This document shows, piece by piece, positions 34,163 through 44,600 of a stretch of 64,000 bases of DNA. A program made the translations under genes and the position numbers. Under the pieces are notes generated by a model. The model did no database searches. It worked only from the letters and a program-made list of their open reading frames with translations, and was not told the origin of the DNA. Numbering within the stretch: position 1 is the first letter of the stretch; every line of letters begins with the position of its first letter. Origin of the DNA: Ahaetulla prasina (taxonomy: Eukaryota; Chordata; Lepidosauria; Squamata; Colubridae); contig NC_080542.1 in NCBI RefSeq assembly GCF_028640845.1, positions 63,563,064 to 63,627,063 of the forward strand. Direction: 5' to 3'.

Positions 34163-35013
34163 GGTCTGTCAGGAGTCGGCAAGGGCTGGAGGAGACCGGG
34201 AGGGGCCCCCGTGGCGGCCTTGGCTTGCCGGCACGGCACGCAGGATGTCACGTAGGCATGGACGTCATGCCGCACCCAGGGCCACCAGAAGGTCCGTGTC
34301 ACCAGGTTGAGAGTCTTGAAAAACCCGAAATGGCCCGCGGCAGGTTGTCGTGGCACTGGGCCAGGACGAGGGACCGGAGCGGTCCCGTGGGCACATACAA
34401 CCGCCCCCGGAACTTGAGCACGTTGTCTTCCAATGTCCACGGAGACGTGGGGCCCGCCTCCGCTCACCGCTGCTGAGACCAGGCGTCTTGGCGCTGCCCC
34501 TCTCGCACCTGGGCTCATAAGTCCACCAGTTCCCGGCTGCGGTGAAAGCGGACGAGACACAACACTATCCCTCACCATAGGGCCCTTCCCCTGGGGCTGA
34601 CGATCGGGATGCGGTCGGGCCGGGTTCTGCTCGTGGAAGGCCCGCACCAGGTCCGGGGCGTGGACGTCGGAGGCGTCGACCCAGGTGAACTCGGTCCCGT
34701 ACCCCTGCCACGCAACCAGGTATTGGAAGCGCCCCTTCAGCCAGCGGGAGTGGCGTATGCCGTGCACCTCATACTCCTCCGCCCCATCCTCGTCGACGGC
34801 AACGGGCGGCGCCGGGCGCCGGAGGGGACACGGCGGGGCCTCAGGGACCAGCAAGGACTGGTGGAAGACGGGATGGATCCGCATGGAATGCGGCAGGGTC
34901 AGCCGGTAGGCCACCGGATTGATGACCGCCTCGATGGGGAACGGACCGATGAACCAGTGGTCCAGTTTTCTCGCCGGCCGGTCAGATGGGAGATGCTTTG
35001 TGGAGAGCCACAC
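33418..35013 (-). pseudogene. Fusion frame: chromodomain (copy 1) into integrase (copy 2)
   Basis: A 531-codon open frame crosses the tandem-duplication junction at 34532. It opens with the integrase C-terminal SH3-like part (HWFIGPFPIEAVINPVAYRL), then the chromodomain (EEYEVHGIRHSRW, FQYLVAWQGYG.EFTWV), then PLSPQPG from the LTR-edge sequence, and directly enters the second integrase copy (GHFGFFKT, CVPCRQAK, SDRGVQFTARFW, PETDSGTERI). The domain order chromodomain-integrase is the reverse of normal and results only from the duplication. No start codon or promoter favours its expression. Confidence 0.85.
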
Positions 35014-35992
35014 GCGGTCTCTGACCGCCAGCTGGGTGTTGCCCGTCGGGAACGATCGGCGACCGCTTGTAGTCCTCCTGCTCCCGATTCAGCTGCCGAC
35101 GCACCATCTGCTGGACCGTGTGAAACTCGGAGAGAAAGGACTGTGTCTCGGGAACCGGGGAGTCCGGGGGCGCCAGAGGGAAGAGCAAGTTGGCCAGGAA
35201 TGGGGTGGTCTGGGTGGAGGTGTGTTGGGAGTTGTTGAAGGCGAACTCCACCAGGGACAGGTAATCGGCCCAGTTGTCCTGCTGCTGATTCACGAAGCAC
35301 CGGAGGTACTGCTCTAGGACGCCGATGATCCTCTCTGTCCCGCTGTCGGTCTCTGGATGGTGCACCGACGACAGGCACACCTGCACCTCCAATGCGGCCA
35401 TCAGGCTCTTCCAAAAGCGAGCTGTGAACTGCACCCCACGGTCTGACACCACCCTGTCCGGCAGACCGTGGAGGCGGAAGACGTGCAAGAAGAGACGGGC
35501 TGCCTTGGTGGCGGTGGGCAGCCAGCGGCATGGGATGAAGTGTGCCATCTTGGTGAGCATGTCCACCACCACCAGCACCGTGGTGAACCCGAGGGGCGGC
35601 AGGTCTGTCAGGAAGTCCATGGAAATCGCCCCCCAAGGTCTGTCAGGAGTCGGCAAGGGCTGGAGGAGACCGGGAGGGGCCCCCGTGGCGGCCTTGGCTT
35701 GCCGGCACGGCACGCAGGATGTCACGTAGGCATGGACGTCATGCCGCACCCAGGGCCACCAGAAGGTCCGTGTCACCAGGTTGAGAGTCTTGAAAAACCC
35801 GAAATGGCCCGCGGCAGGTTGTCGTGGCACTGGGCCAGGACGAGGGACCGGAGCGGTCCCGTGGGCACATACAACCGCCCCCGGAACTTGAGCACGTTGT
35901 CTTCCAATGTCCACGGAGACGTGGGGCCCGCCTCCGCTCACCGCTGCTGAGACCAGGCGTCTTGGCGCTGCCCCTCTCGCACCCGGGCTCAT
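34982..35992 (-). pseudogene. Gypsy integrase, first (upstream) copy
   Basis: The zinc-binding end has GHFGFFKTLNLVTRTFWWP and CVPCRQAK; the early histidine is lost to a frameshift near 35820. The DDE core shows MDFLTDLP, VVSDRGVQF and PETDSGTERI, whose D, D and E are the catalytic set. LVEFAFNNS and FLANLLFPLAPP follow. After HTVQQMVRRQLNRE the frame shifts near 35035, where this copy has one base fewer than the second copy, and the C-terminal chromodomain continues in a different frame. Confidence 0.9.
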
Positions 35993-36474
35993 AAGTCCAC
36001 CAGTTCCCGGGCGGCGGCCAAGGCTTCCGCCGGCAGCACTGTACGTGGAGGAAGAGGGTCTTGGGTGCTCAGGTACTCCGGCTTACGGGACAGGGCGTCC
36101 GCCCTCTGGTTGTGGCCGCTGGGGATATAGGTTACGCGGAAGTTGAACCGGGCGAAGAACAGCGACCACTGGATCTGCTGCTGGTTCAACTTCCGAGCCG
36201 TGGTGAGGTGCTTGAGGTTCCGATGGTCCGTTCGGACCTCCACCTGATGCTGGGCCCCCTCCAGGTGGTGCCGCCACGCCTCGAACGTGGCCTTGATAGC
36301 CAGCAACTCCTTTTCCCAGATGGTATAGTTGCGCTCGGAAGGGTTGAGCTTCTGCGAGTAGTACGCGCAGGGAAAAAGAGTGCCGCCATCCGCCGGGGCC
36401 TGTAGCAACACCGCTCTGAGGGCGACGTTGGAGGCGTCCGTCTCCACCACGAAAGGCCAGTGCGGGTCGGGATG
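35989..36474 (-). pseudogene. Gypsy RNase H segment
   Basis: In the same frame as the reverse transcriptase, just after its premature stop. VETDASN carries the first catalytic aspartate, followed by YYSQKLNPSERNY, WEKELLAIK, the second acidic residue, and RTDHRNLK.L with the third. The domain ends LSRKPEYLS, a standard RNase H border. Another in-frame TGA at 35989-35991 ends the piece before integrase. RNase H would remove the RNA strand during reverse transcription. Confidence 0.9.
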
Positions 36475-38544
36475 TCACAGGATGGGCTCCGTGACGAAAG
36501 CCTTCTTGAGAGCCGTGAAGGCTTCCTCCTGCGGGGGACCCCACCGGAACGGGACCTTCTTCTGGAGGAGCTGGGTGAGCGGAGCCGTCAGCGTGGCGAA
36601 GCCCGGGATGAAGGTCCGATAGTAATTGGCGAAGCCCAGCAGCCGCTGGACATCCTTCACCCGACGCGGGGCTTCCCAGCTGCTCAGGGCCTCCACCTTG
36701 CGCGGGTCCATGACGATCCCCTCGGGTGAGAGGATGTGCCCGAGGAACTCGATGGATCTCCAGAGGAAAAAGCACTTCTCCAGCTTGGCATAGAGCTGGT
36801 GCTCCCGCAGGCGCTGCAGGACCAGGCAGAGGTGCTGGAGGTGACTTTCCCTGGACCGGGAGTAGACCAGGATCTTGTCCAGGTAGATCACCACGAACCG
36901 ATCCAACATGTCCTGAAACACATCGTTCATAAAATGTTGGAAGATGGCGGGGGCGTTGGTCAGCCCGAATGGCATGACCGTGTACTCGTAGTGTCCGTAC
37001 CGGGTGCCAAACGCTGTCTTCCACTCGTCCCCTTCACACATCTGCACCAGGTTGTAGGCCCCCCGGAGATCGAGCTTGGTAAAGATGGAGGCCTCCCGCA
37101 GCCGGTCCATCAGCTCCGGGATGAGCGGCAAGGGGTAGCGATTCCGCACCGTGATGGCGTTCAGCCGGCGGTAGTCGCAACACAGGCGCAAATCTCCCGT
37201 CTTCTTTTTCACGAAGAGGACCGGGGCCGACAGAGGGGACTTGGAAAGCCGGATGAACCCTCGGGCCAGATTTTTGTCCAGAAAGTCCCTGAGGGCGGCC
37301 AACTTGGGCTCGGACATGGAATACAGGCGTCCCGTTGGCAGCGGGGTGCCAGGTTGCAGGTCCATGGGGCAGTCGTAGGGCCGGTGCGGGGGCAAGTGGT
37401 CCGCCTCCTTTTCGCTGAAGACGTCAGCGAAGTCCTGCAGCTCAGGGTGCACGGTGACGGCCGGAGTGAAGATGTCCTGGCCGGCGCAGGTGTGGCGGAT
37501 GTGGTCAACACACTGCAGGCTGGGGAACGAGATGGCGTTCTGTGACCAGGCCACCTGAGGGTCGTGAGTCCGCAGCCAGTCCAGTCCGAGGATCACCGGG
37601 AAGTGGAGGTCCGCCGTCACGTAGAAGAGAATCGCCTCCTCGTGGTCCCCGATGGCGAGGCGCAAGGGCTGCGTGGCGAAGTTAATGGGTCCGGCCACCA
37701 GCTCCCTCCCATCGATGGTCTCGACGCTCATTGGAGGGTCCACTGGTACCAAGGGGATCCCAAAATGGTCCACAAAGGCCCGGTCCATAAAGTTCGTGGT
37801 GGCCCCCGAGTCCACCAGCGCGTGCGCCGGGATTCCCTCCGGCCGGTCACCTACCCACACTCGGGTGTCCAAAATCAGGTGCCGAGGGGGCCCGGGATCC
37901 ACGTCAGCCGTGTCTGGCGGGGGCTTGGTCCGTGCCCTGTTTCCCGACTGGCCAGGCCGGGATTCGGGGATGGGCGCATGTGCTCCACCGCGCTTCCTGG
38001 GGCATGCGGCGGCGAAATGGCCGGGCTCCCCACAGGACAAACACAGCCCCCCTTGGCGCCTCCGGCTCCGCTCCTGGGCTGTCAGGCGAGGCCTGGCCAC
38101 TCCTAACTCCTTGGGCTCCTCGGTGGCGGCCACGAAGCGCGGGGCGGCCCGGGACGGGGTTGGCACAGGTTGAGGGAGTGCGACAGTCGTTGACGGTTGC
38201 TGGCGGCGACGGGATGGGCGTTGCTGGAGACGGGTGTCGAGGCGCAGGCAGAGGGGCACCAGGTCAACGAAGGTCCGCGGCGCCTCCACCCGAGCCAGCT
38301 CGTCCTGGAGCTCTTCCGAAAGGCCCCTCTGGAACGCGTCTGCCAGTGCCGTGTCATTCCAGTCTGAATCGTGGCACAGCAACCGGAATTCAGCGAGGTA
38401 CTCCCGGAGGGGGCGCGGTCCTTGTTGGATCTCTCCTAGGCGCCAGGCGGCCGTCTGGGCTCGCATGGGGTCCTCATACATTAGGCGCAGTTGCCCCCAG
38501 AACCCCTGGTAGTCCGCCAGCAAGGGGCTGTCCCTGAGCACCAA
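36475..38544 (-). pseudogene. Gypsy gag C-terminus, protease and reverse transcriptase
   Basis: A 689-codon open frame. In order: capsid C-terminal part (residues 1-110), a CCHC zinc knuckle with C168, C171, H176 and C181, an aspartic protease with D245-S246-G247, and the reverse transcriptase (about 385-640; CDYRRLNAIT, FTKLDLRGAYN, MPFGLTNAPAIFQ). The catalytic YxDD box reads YLDKILVYS, with Lys557 in place of the second aspartate, which should abolish DNA synthesis. The frame ends at a TGA (36475-36477) where the polyprotein should continue; a C-to-T change at a CpG explains it. The enzyme would copy the element's RNA to DNA in the particle. Confidence 0.92.
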
Positions 38545-38848
38545 AGCCAGACAACAGGTTCATCACGAAGGCTACCCTGGCCCGGTCATCTGGAAAGTCC
38601 CCCGGCCGCATTGCCATGTAGGTCTGGCACTGGGCCATGAAGGCCGGGAACATCTCCATCCGTCCTGAGAACTTCTCCGGCACCGGTACCGGGCTGTGGC
38701 GCTGAGGAGGAGGAGGAGGAGGAGGAGGTTGGACTGCTGGGGCATTCCCAGCAGCCAGTTGAGCAGTCAGCTGGGCGACTTGCTGTTGCAGTTGCTGGTT
38801 AGCTGCTTGTAGCTGCTGCACAATCTGCGCCAGCTGTTGCTGATCCAT
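38545..38848 (-). pseudogene. Gypsy gag, N-terminal part
   Basis: Starts MDQQQLAQIVQQLQAANQQL about 20 bases after the primer site, a glutamine-rich coiled coil followed by a proline run and a capsid-like segment (PEKFSGRM, MAMRPGDFPDDRARVAFVMN). Near 38545-38560 a frameshift separates it from the rest of gag: the reading continues in another frame at LRDSPLLADYQGFW. The capsid wording is that of retrotransposon gag domains. The product would form the virus-like particle; here it would be truncated. Confidence 0.85.
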
Positions 38849-38868
38849 CTTGTGGTGTAGATGTGTGG

Positions 38869-38879
38869 GAGTCAGGCAA
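38869..38879 (-). promoter_or_regulatory. Candidate self-priming primer-binding site
   Basis: Two bases inside the 5' LTR the minus strand reads TTGCCTGACTC, exactly complementary to GAGTCAGGCAA (39032-39022) at the predicted start of the element's own RNA. A normal tRNA-type site starting TGG is absent. Tf1 and sushi-type elements prime from the first 11 nucleotides of their own RNA in this way. Confidence 0.7.
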
Positions 38880-38881
38880 GA

Positions 38882-39407
38882 TGTTGTGTCCCACTCCTCC
38901 GCTGACGGCCGGGTCAGGGAAATCCGAATCGGGCGTGCCTCTGCAGCTCTGCCAAAGTCCTAGCAAAGTTCTCAAGGCAGGCAGGAGACCAGAAAGTGAC
39001 TTCAGCAAGATATGTTCGACTTTGCCTGACTCAGAGAATGCCAGAAAGCAGATCCTTTATATAGGCCATGGGGTGTGGCTCCATGACTCAGCACTTATCC
39101 AGGCCTCCCCCTCCCTTCCTTCTGTCACTTCCGCCTTTCAAGTCTTCTGAAGCGAGGGTCACTCCAGTCTGCAGCTGTTGGTAATTGACCTACCTCAGGC
39201 TCACATGCTGTGGGGGAGGGGGAGGGGTCTAGTTGCTCCGTTTGCCTGGGCATGGAGCCAGAGCTGGGGGCTGGAGGTAATTCTTCCTCCTCAGCCTGTC
39301 TGGGCATGGAGCCAGGGCTGGGGCCGGGAGGCATACTAGGACATTCCTCAGCGTTCGGAAGCAGATAAGAAGGCCCCGGCTGCGGTGAAAGCGGACGAGA
39401 CACAACA
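38882..39407 (-). repeat. Gypsy 5' LTR with TATA box
   Basis: 526 bases, about 1 percent different from the 3' LTR by eye. On the minus strand TATATAAA spans 39063-39056, placing transcription start near 39032. The sequence from that point, GAGTCAGGCAA, is complementary to the candidate primer site just inside the LTR. Confidence 0.95.
39056..39063 (-). promoter_or_regulatory. TATA box of the Gypsy 5' LTR
   Basis: TATATAAA on the minus strand, 31 bases upstream of GAGTCAGGCAA, the predicted RNA 5' end. Confidence 0.65.
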
Positions 39408-39440
39408 GAACCTATGCAAACCTGCTTAATCCTACCTCTG

Positions 39441-40400
39441 CTGTTTTCCTACTGGGCACCAGTCCAACCGGCAATGTCCGGTATGAATGGATAGGAGGAT
39501 TGAGGGCAATCTATCACTGAGGGGGAGATGTTCCAGTGGGCAGGAGCTACAGCAGAAAAAGATCCCAGCAACTGGAATAATTGGGCTGATGAGACCTGCA
39601 GCATCCCACCTCTGCCAGCATGAGTAGGACGAGCTAATCCCAGTGTGGTGTAACAGTTCCTCAAGTAACCCGGACCCATCCCATGAAGGGCTTTAAAGGT
39701 GATCACCAACAACTTGAATTTCACTCAGAAGCATACCGGCAACGAATACAGCTTGCAGAGCAGTGGTATTATAGGAGCTATTCTTGACCCCCCCACCAAA
39801 ACTTCCCACACTGCCACACTCTGCACAAGCTGTAGCGTCTGAATCAGTGGTGGGATTCAAATTTTTTTACTACAGGTTCTGTCGGTGTTGCTTGGTGGGC
39901 GTGGCATGGCTTGAGGGTCGTGGCTTGATGGAAGTGGCAAGGGAAGGATACTGTAAAATTTCCATTCCCACTCCATTCCAGGGGAAGTTTACTGCAAAAT
40001 TCTCATTTCCTCCTGATCAGCTGGGACTCCGGAGGCAGAGAATAGATGGGGGCGGGGCCAGTCAGAGGTGGTATTTACTGGTTATCCATACTACTCAAAA
40101 TTTCTGCTACCACTTCTCCAGAACTGGTCAGAACTTGCTGAATACCACCTCTGCTCTGAATGCTCTTCAAGGGTAGCCCTATGTAGAGTGCATTACAATA
40201 GTCCAACTGTGGAATGACTAGGGATTGAATGACTGAGCGTAGGGGATTCTGAGCCAGGAAAGACTGCAACTGGCACACAACATGTATGTGCAAAGACTCT
40301 TCTAGCTGTGCCTGCCACCTGCTCCCTGAGCAGGAGTCGAAAGTCCAGAAGAACCCATGTTGCAAACTGGATCTGTTTGGGGAAGTTCCAACCCATCCAG
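39441..40400 (-). mobile_element. L2-like LINE 3' fragment, interrupted by a MITE
   Basis: Minus-strand pieces include VIPQLDYCNALYIGLPLKSIQ (40165-40260) and LLVITFKALHGMGPGYLRN (39650-39720), the RT C-terminal wording of the elements at 50615 and 46592. The 39845-40153 MITE splits it and it is too decayed to code. Confidence 0.75.
39845..40153. mobile_element. 309-bp hAT-type MITE
   Basis: Ends CAGTGGTGGGATTCAAA and TTGCTGAATACCACCTCTG; flanks GTCTGAAT (39837-39844) and CTCTGAAT (40154-40161) match at seven of eight bases. Confidence 0.85.
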
Positions 40401-40579
40401 AATCAAAGATGATTGCAAAGATATTGCTTTTCTCAGCAATAGCTTTATATAAGCTTTACTGTTTAGTTGCAGTAGTCCATTTCATCTATTAAATAAATAG
40501 CTTTATTTTTTTTTACATATTTTAAAATTTTAAATATTTTAAATATCTTAAATTTGTATTTTTGAATATTGAATAAAAA

Positions 40580-41580
40580 GCTTAAATAATTTTAAGATGG
40601 TGGCAGCAGAGGAAGTGGTTTCAGATCACAGGGAGACAAGTTACTAAATTAAGAAGGAAAGCAGATGGAAAGGGGAGAAAAGAACAGAAAAATAGGAGGA
40701 AAAAAGGGAAAATAAGAAGTTGAGGGAGAGGAAGAAACACATCAGCAAAGCACCAGTAAAGCAGCAGTGCAGCAAGTGATCTACCTATCTTAGAGGCTGC
40801 TTGCCGAATCATTCATGCAACCCTGCAGCTGAACCCAGCAACTCCTAAAACCATTGACTCAGGGCCATCTGTCTAGCCCAGCCCAACTCAGCATCCCACT
40901 CATCATTTCCAGCTATCCAGAGACCTGCCCAGAAACTTGAGATTGAGACAACTGGAGACTATAGGAGAATAAAAGACCTAGACCAGGAGCCCAGCTAAGC
41001 AGCCCAACACAGGAAAAGAGATGGCTGAAGCCAGCAAACTAGCAGCTTTAAAAGAAGTGGCTGGAGGCAGCACAGCAAACTTGTGGGTTAAAGTGGACTG
41101 TGGAGCATGGAAGACTAGGGGCAGTGTGGCTGAGAGCTAGCGGTTGGAGGCAGTGCATCTAGAGGCAGCAGGAGCAGACCAGCAGCATGGTGAAACATCA
41201 TGGCCAGAAGTAGGTGACCAGGGGTAGTGAGGGTGACAGTGCGAAGGACTAGTGTGCCTGGAGGAAGTGGACCATCACAGCAGGAGGCAGGTGATCAGTG
41301 GCAGTAAGGTCGGTGGCAGAGCAAAGGACCAGCTTGCCCAAAGGCAACAGAACACCAGAGACACGCTGAGGACCCCCAAAATCCATCAATCCCCAACACC
41401 CAGGCAGGCAAGAGAAAGAAGGCAGGGAGACCCTAGGACCCCGGCAGTGGCAGGAAATAAGGAGAAGAGGAAAGGCAAGGAAGAAAGGGACAAACATGGA
41501 GCACAAGAAGGTAGGAAGGAAACGGAGGCTAGGAAGGATTTTTTAAAATCAAGGCAGGAATTTGAGGGCTAAGAGCAAAG
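40580..41580 (+). other. Purine-rich sequence, possible LINE 5' region
   Basis: Starts AAGATGGTGGCAGCAGAGGA, wording common at LINE 5' ends, and continues as GCAG/GGAGG-rich text up to the CR1-like coding remains. No protein domain is recognisable. Assignment to the neighbouring CR1 element is inference. Confidence 0.35.
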
Positions 41581-41639
41581 CATCTCCTAAAAAGTAGCCT
41601 GAGAATTCAGTACTCCTTGTGGGGAAAAAGCAGCCCTTT

Positions 41640-44600
41640 CCTTGTTAAGCAGCCCCATCTCAGTAGCAAAACAAACAGTCATGGAAACTGAAATTGACAC
41701 TATTGTGATTTGTAAAATACTGTATGTTCCACCATGCATGTATTTATGCCCATGGAAGATTCAAACTACACATGTACCAAAAGTAAACTAGTTGAATTAC
41801 TGGAAGAAAAAATAAACCATCTAGAGGAAACTCTAATCCTCTGAAACTACAAAATGAAAAACTACAAATTGAGCAAGAAGGCTATATCCAAATTGAACTT
41901 AATAACAACAAACATATAACAAACAGGGTTATTTCTAAAAGAAATAACATGTATATTAACCTTTAGCGGAAGATGGATAGACATATATAACTCATAGAAA
42001 AAAACCCAACAACCAAAAATAATGCCCCCTGCTGCTGTATAATCTGGTCCACTCCAGTGCAGTCCCACTGGAATTGAACCAACAATTTCATAGCAACCCG
42101 CTGGAAGAGAGCATGCAGACACTGAGAAAAGAGACATCATCATTAAGTGCTTCTATGAGAGGAAGTAAAGTACCCCAAACTTCCCTAGGAAAAAAAAGGT
42201 GAATGTTGGTGATAGGAGAGCCAGTTCTCAGGGGAACAGAATCAGCAGTCTATGGACTGAATATTCAATATAGGAAAATACGTTGTCTTACTGGAATAAA
42301 AATCAAAGATGTAGCTGAAAGCCTTACTAAAATAATCAAGCCCACAGATTACTACCGCTTTCTCCTCCATGTAGGGATGAATGACACGGTATGACAATGA
42401 ACCTAAAAACAATATCAAGAGATTATGAACAGCTAAGCAAGGAAGTTAAGAAGTTAGGAGCACAAGTGACTTTTTCATTTGTACAGTACTTCCAAGGATA
42501 GGTCAACATCTAATGAAAGAACAAAGGATTTTAGAAATGAATCATTGATTCAAGGATTGGTGCTGCCAAGAGAACTTTGGATTCCTAGACCATGATCTGC
42601 ACTACCTCCCTGAAGGGATGGGCTGTACCTCACAAGAACCAGGAAGAATGTTTTCAGAAAATGACTGACTCAACTTATCAGGAAAGCTTTAAATTTAAAA
42701 TGAGGGGGAGAGTAATCAATCTTTAAGGATCACTAGGACAATATTTAGGATCTTTAGGACTCAGTTCCAACACAAACCCAGACACAGGCAACCAAACAAT
42801 AAGGTAGAGAGAGATGGGAAAGATGGAAAACCCAATTACAAAGTAGAAGATATAGACAACATGCCCAAAATTATCCAAAAAGGACTCAAATGCCCAATGC
42901 TCAAAGTTAAAAAACAAACTGGATGAACTTGAAATATTAGTATGTGAGGGTAGGTGTGATATAGTTGTCATTACTGAAACGTGGTGTGATATAACTCATG
43001 TATGGAATGTACTCATGGAAGGATACAAACTATTCAAAAGAAACAGACCTAAAAAAGGAGAAGATGGAGTTGCATTAGATGTAAAAGATCATTACCTAGC
43101 CACAGAAATGTACAACATCAAGGATGAAAACTTCATATTGTAGAATGAATATGAGTCAATATAAAAGGAAAAAAAGAATGACACTGCTGTAGGCCAATTA
43201 ATAAATGTATGTAGGAAACACACCACAGTAGTAATGAGATTTTAACCATCTTGACATCAACTGGAAGACAAACTATGCATCTATTGCAAGATCAAAAAGA
43301 TTCCCAAACAACCTACCTGACAACTTTGTCATCCAAAAGTAGAGGAGGGAAGTAGAAGATCTAATTCTTACTAACAGAGAAGAAATTATAAATGGAGTTG
43401 AATTTACAGGAACTTTGGAGGAGAGTGACCATGTCATATTAGAATTCAATCTAATGCAAATACAAGCAACAGAACATAATCCAATGAGAATCTTAAACTT
43501 TAAAAGAACCGATTTTAACACACTCAGAAAGAGCCTAAGAAAGCTTCCATAGAATCTTTGGAATCTTAAAGGGGAAAAGAACTCAAGAAGCGTGGGAAAC
43601 TCTGAAAAATATCACCATAAAAATCCAGTCCAGCGCACTGGAAAAAAAAATCCAAAAAGAAACCAGCATGCTTGCACAAAAATCTCTCCAATAAACTGAA
43701 AGACAAAAAAGGAAAAGTATAAAAGATGGAAAAATGTACACATAACTAAGGCAGAATACCATCATATAGTCCAAATCTGCAAAGATGAAGTCAGGAAAGC
43801 CAAGGTTCAGAATAAACTAAAATTTGCAACAAATGTCAAAGATAGTAAAAAAGTTTCAACAAAAACAAGGAAAAAAGTCAAGGAAACAATTGGTCCACTA
43901 AAGAGAGACGATGGAAATAATGGGTAGTAGAGACAAAGTAGAGCTACTTAACTCATTCTTTGCATCAATCTTTATGCTAAAAGAAATTATAGACCAATTT
44001 ACCAATAACATAATCATAAAAGAAAGATTAGAAATAAAAATTAAAATAAGCAAAAAAAATGGTAAGAGAACATCTATCTGATCTTGATGAGTTCAAATCA
44101 CTGGGCCCTGATGGATTACATCCCAGAGTTCTGAAGGAGCAGATGTTATCTCAGAATCATTGTACCATATTTTTCAAAGATCTTGGAGTACTGGGGACCT
44201 TTTCCAGTACCTGAGGACTGGAAAAGAGCTGATGTGGTTCCCATCTTCAAAAAAAGAAAACTACAGACCAATCAGCCTGACATCAATATCTGGGATAATC
44301 CAGATAATCAAAAAACAGTTCTGTAAATGTGCAGAATCAAATAAAGCTATAACTAGAAGACAGCATGGGTTTGTCAAAAAGAGATCATGCCAAGCCATGA
44401 TCTCTTATTTCATTCTTTTACAAAGTGATTAAATTAGTGGATGAGTGAAATACTATAGACATAGTATACTTAGATTTCAGTAAAACATTTGACAACATAG
44501 ACCATAATCTACTCCTTGGCAAGCTAGAAAAATGTGGGATAAAAAGCATCACTGCCAAATGGATTTGTAAGTCCGTTCTGATTGATTGATTGGTACTACA

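Larger units (their letters stand above)
33051..36008 (-). repeat. Internal tandem duplication of integrase-chromodomain block
   Basis: 33051-34531 and 34532-36008 are direct copies of about 1.48 kb. Each unit starts CCCGGCTGCGGTGAAAGCGG, the last 33 bases of the LTR, and ends AAGTCCACCAGTTCC. CCCGG is shared at the junctions. The copies differ by small indels (3 bp near 35486, 1 bp near 35035, about 4 bp near 35590) and a few substitutions. Confidence 0.97.
32558..39407 (-). mobile_element. Ty3/Gypsy chromovirus (Metaviridae), complete with two LTRs, defective
   Basis: A 6.85-kb LTR retrotransposon on the minus strand. Order in its own direction: 5' LTR (38882-39407), primer site, gag with one CCHC knuckle, protease, reverse transcriptase, RNase H, integrase, chromodomain, then a second integrase-chromodomain block and the 3' LTR (32558-33083). 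A 5-bp target duplication GAACC flanks it (32553-32557, 39408-39412). The LTRs are both 526 bp and differ at about five positions by eye, so the insertion is recent. Coding capacity is broken by two in-frame TGA codons, several frameshifts and a tandem duplication. Gag and pol share a frame, as in sushi-type vertebrate chromoviruses. Confidence 0.97.
32495..39440. mobile_element. hAT-type MITE split by the Gypsy insertion
   Basis: Left piece 32495-32557 opens CAGTGGTGTGATCAGCCGGT and right piece 39413-39440 ends TTAATCCTACCTCTG, an inverse hAT-type end. Removing the Gypsy element and one GAACC copy gives a short MITE of the squamate family with CCGGTTC and TAACAAC motifs. An outer 8-bp duplication was not found. 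Confidence 0.55.

Noticed and set aside
33128..35950. Long plus-strand frames opposite the Gypsy element (for example 34609-35238 and 36736-37545)
   Set aside because: They are antisense shadows of the GC-rich gag-pol coding strand; minus-strand domains are unmistakable.
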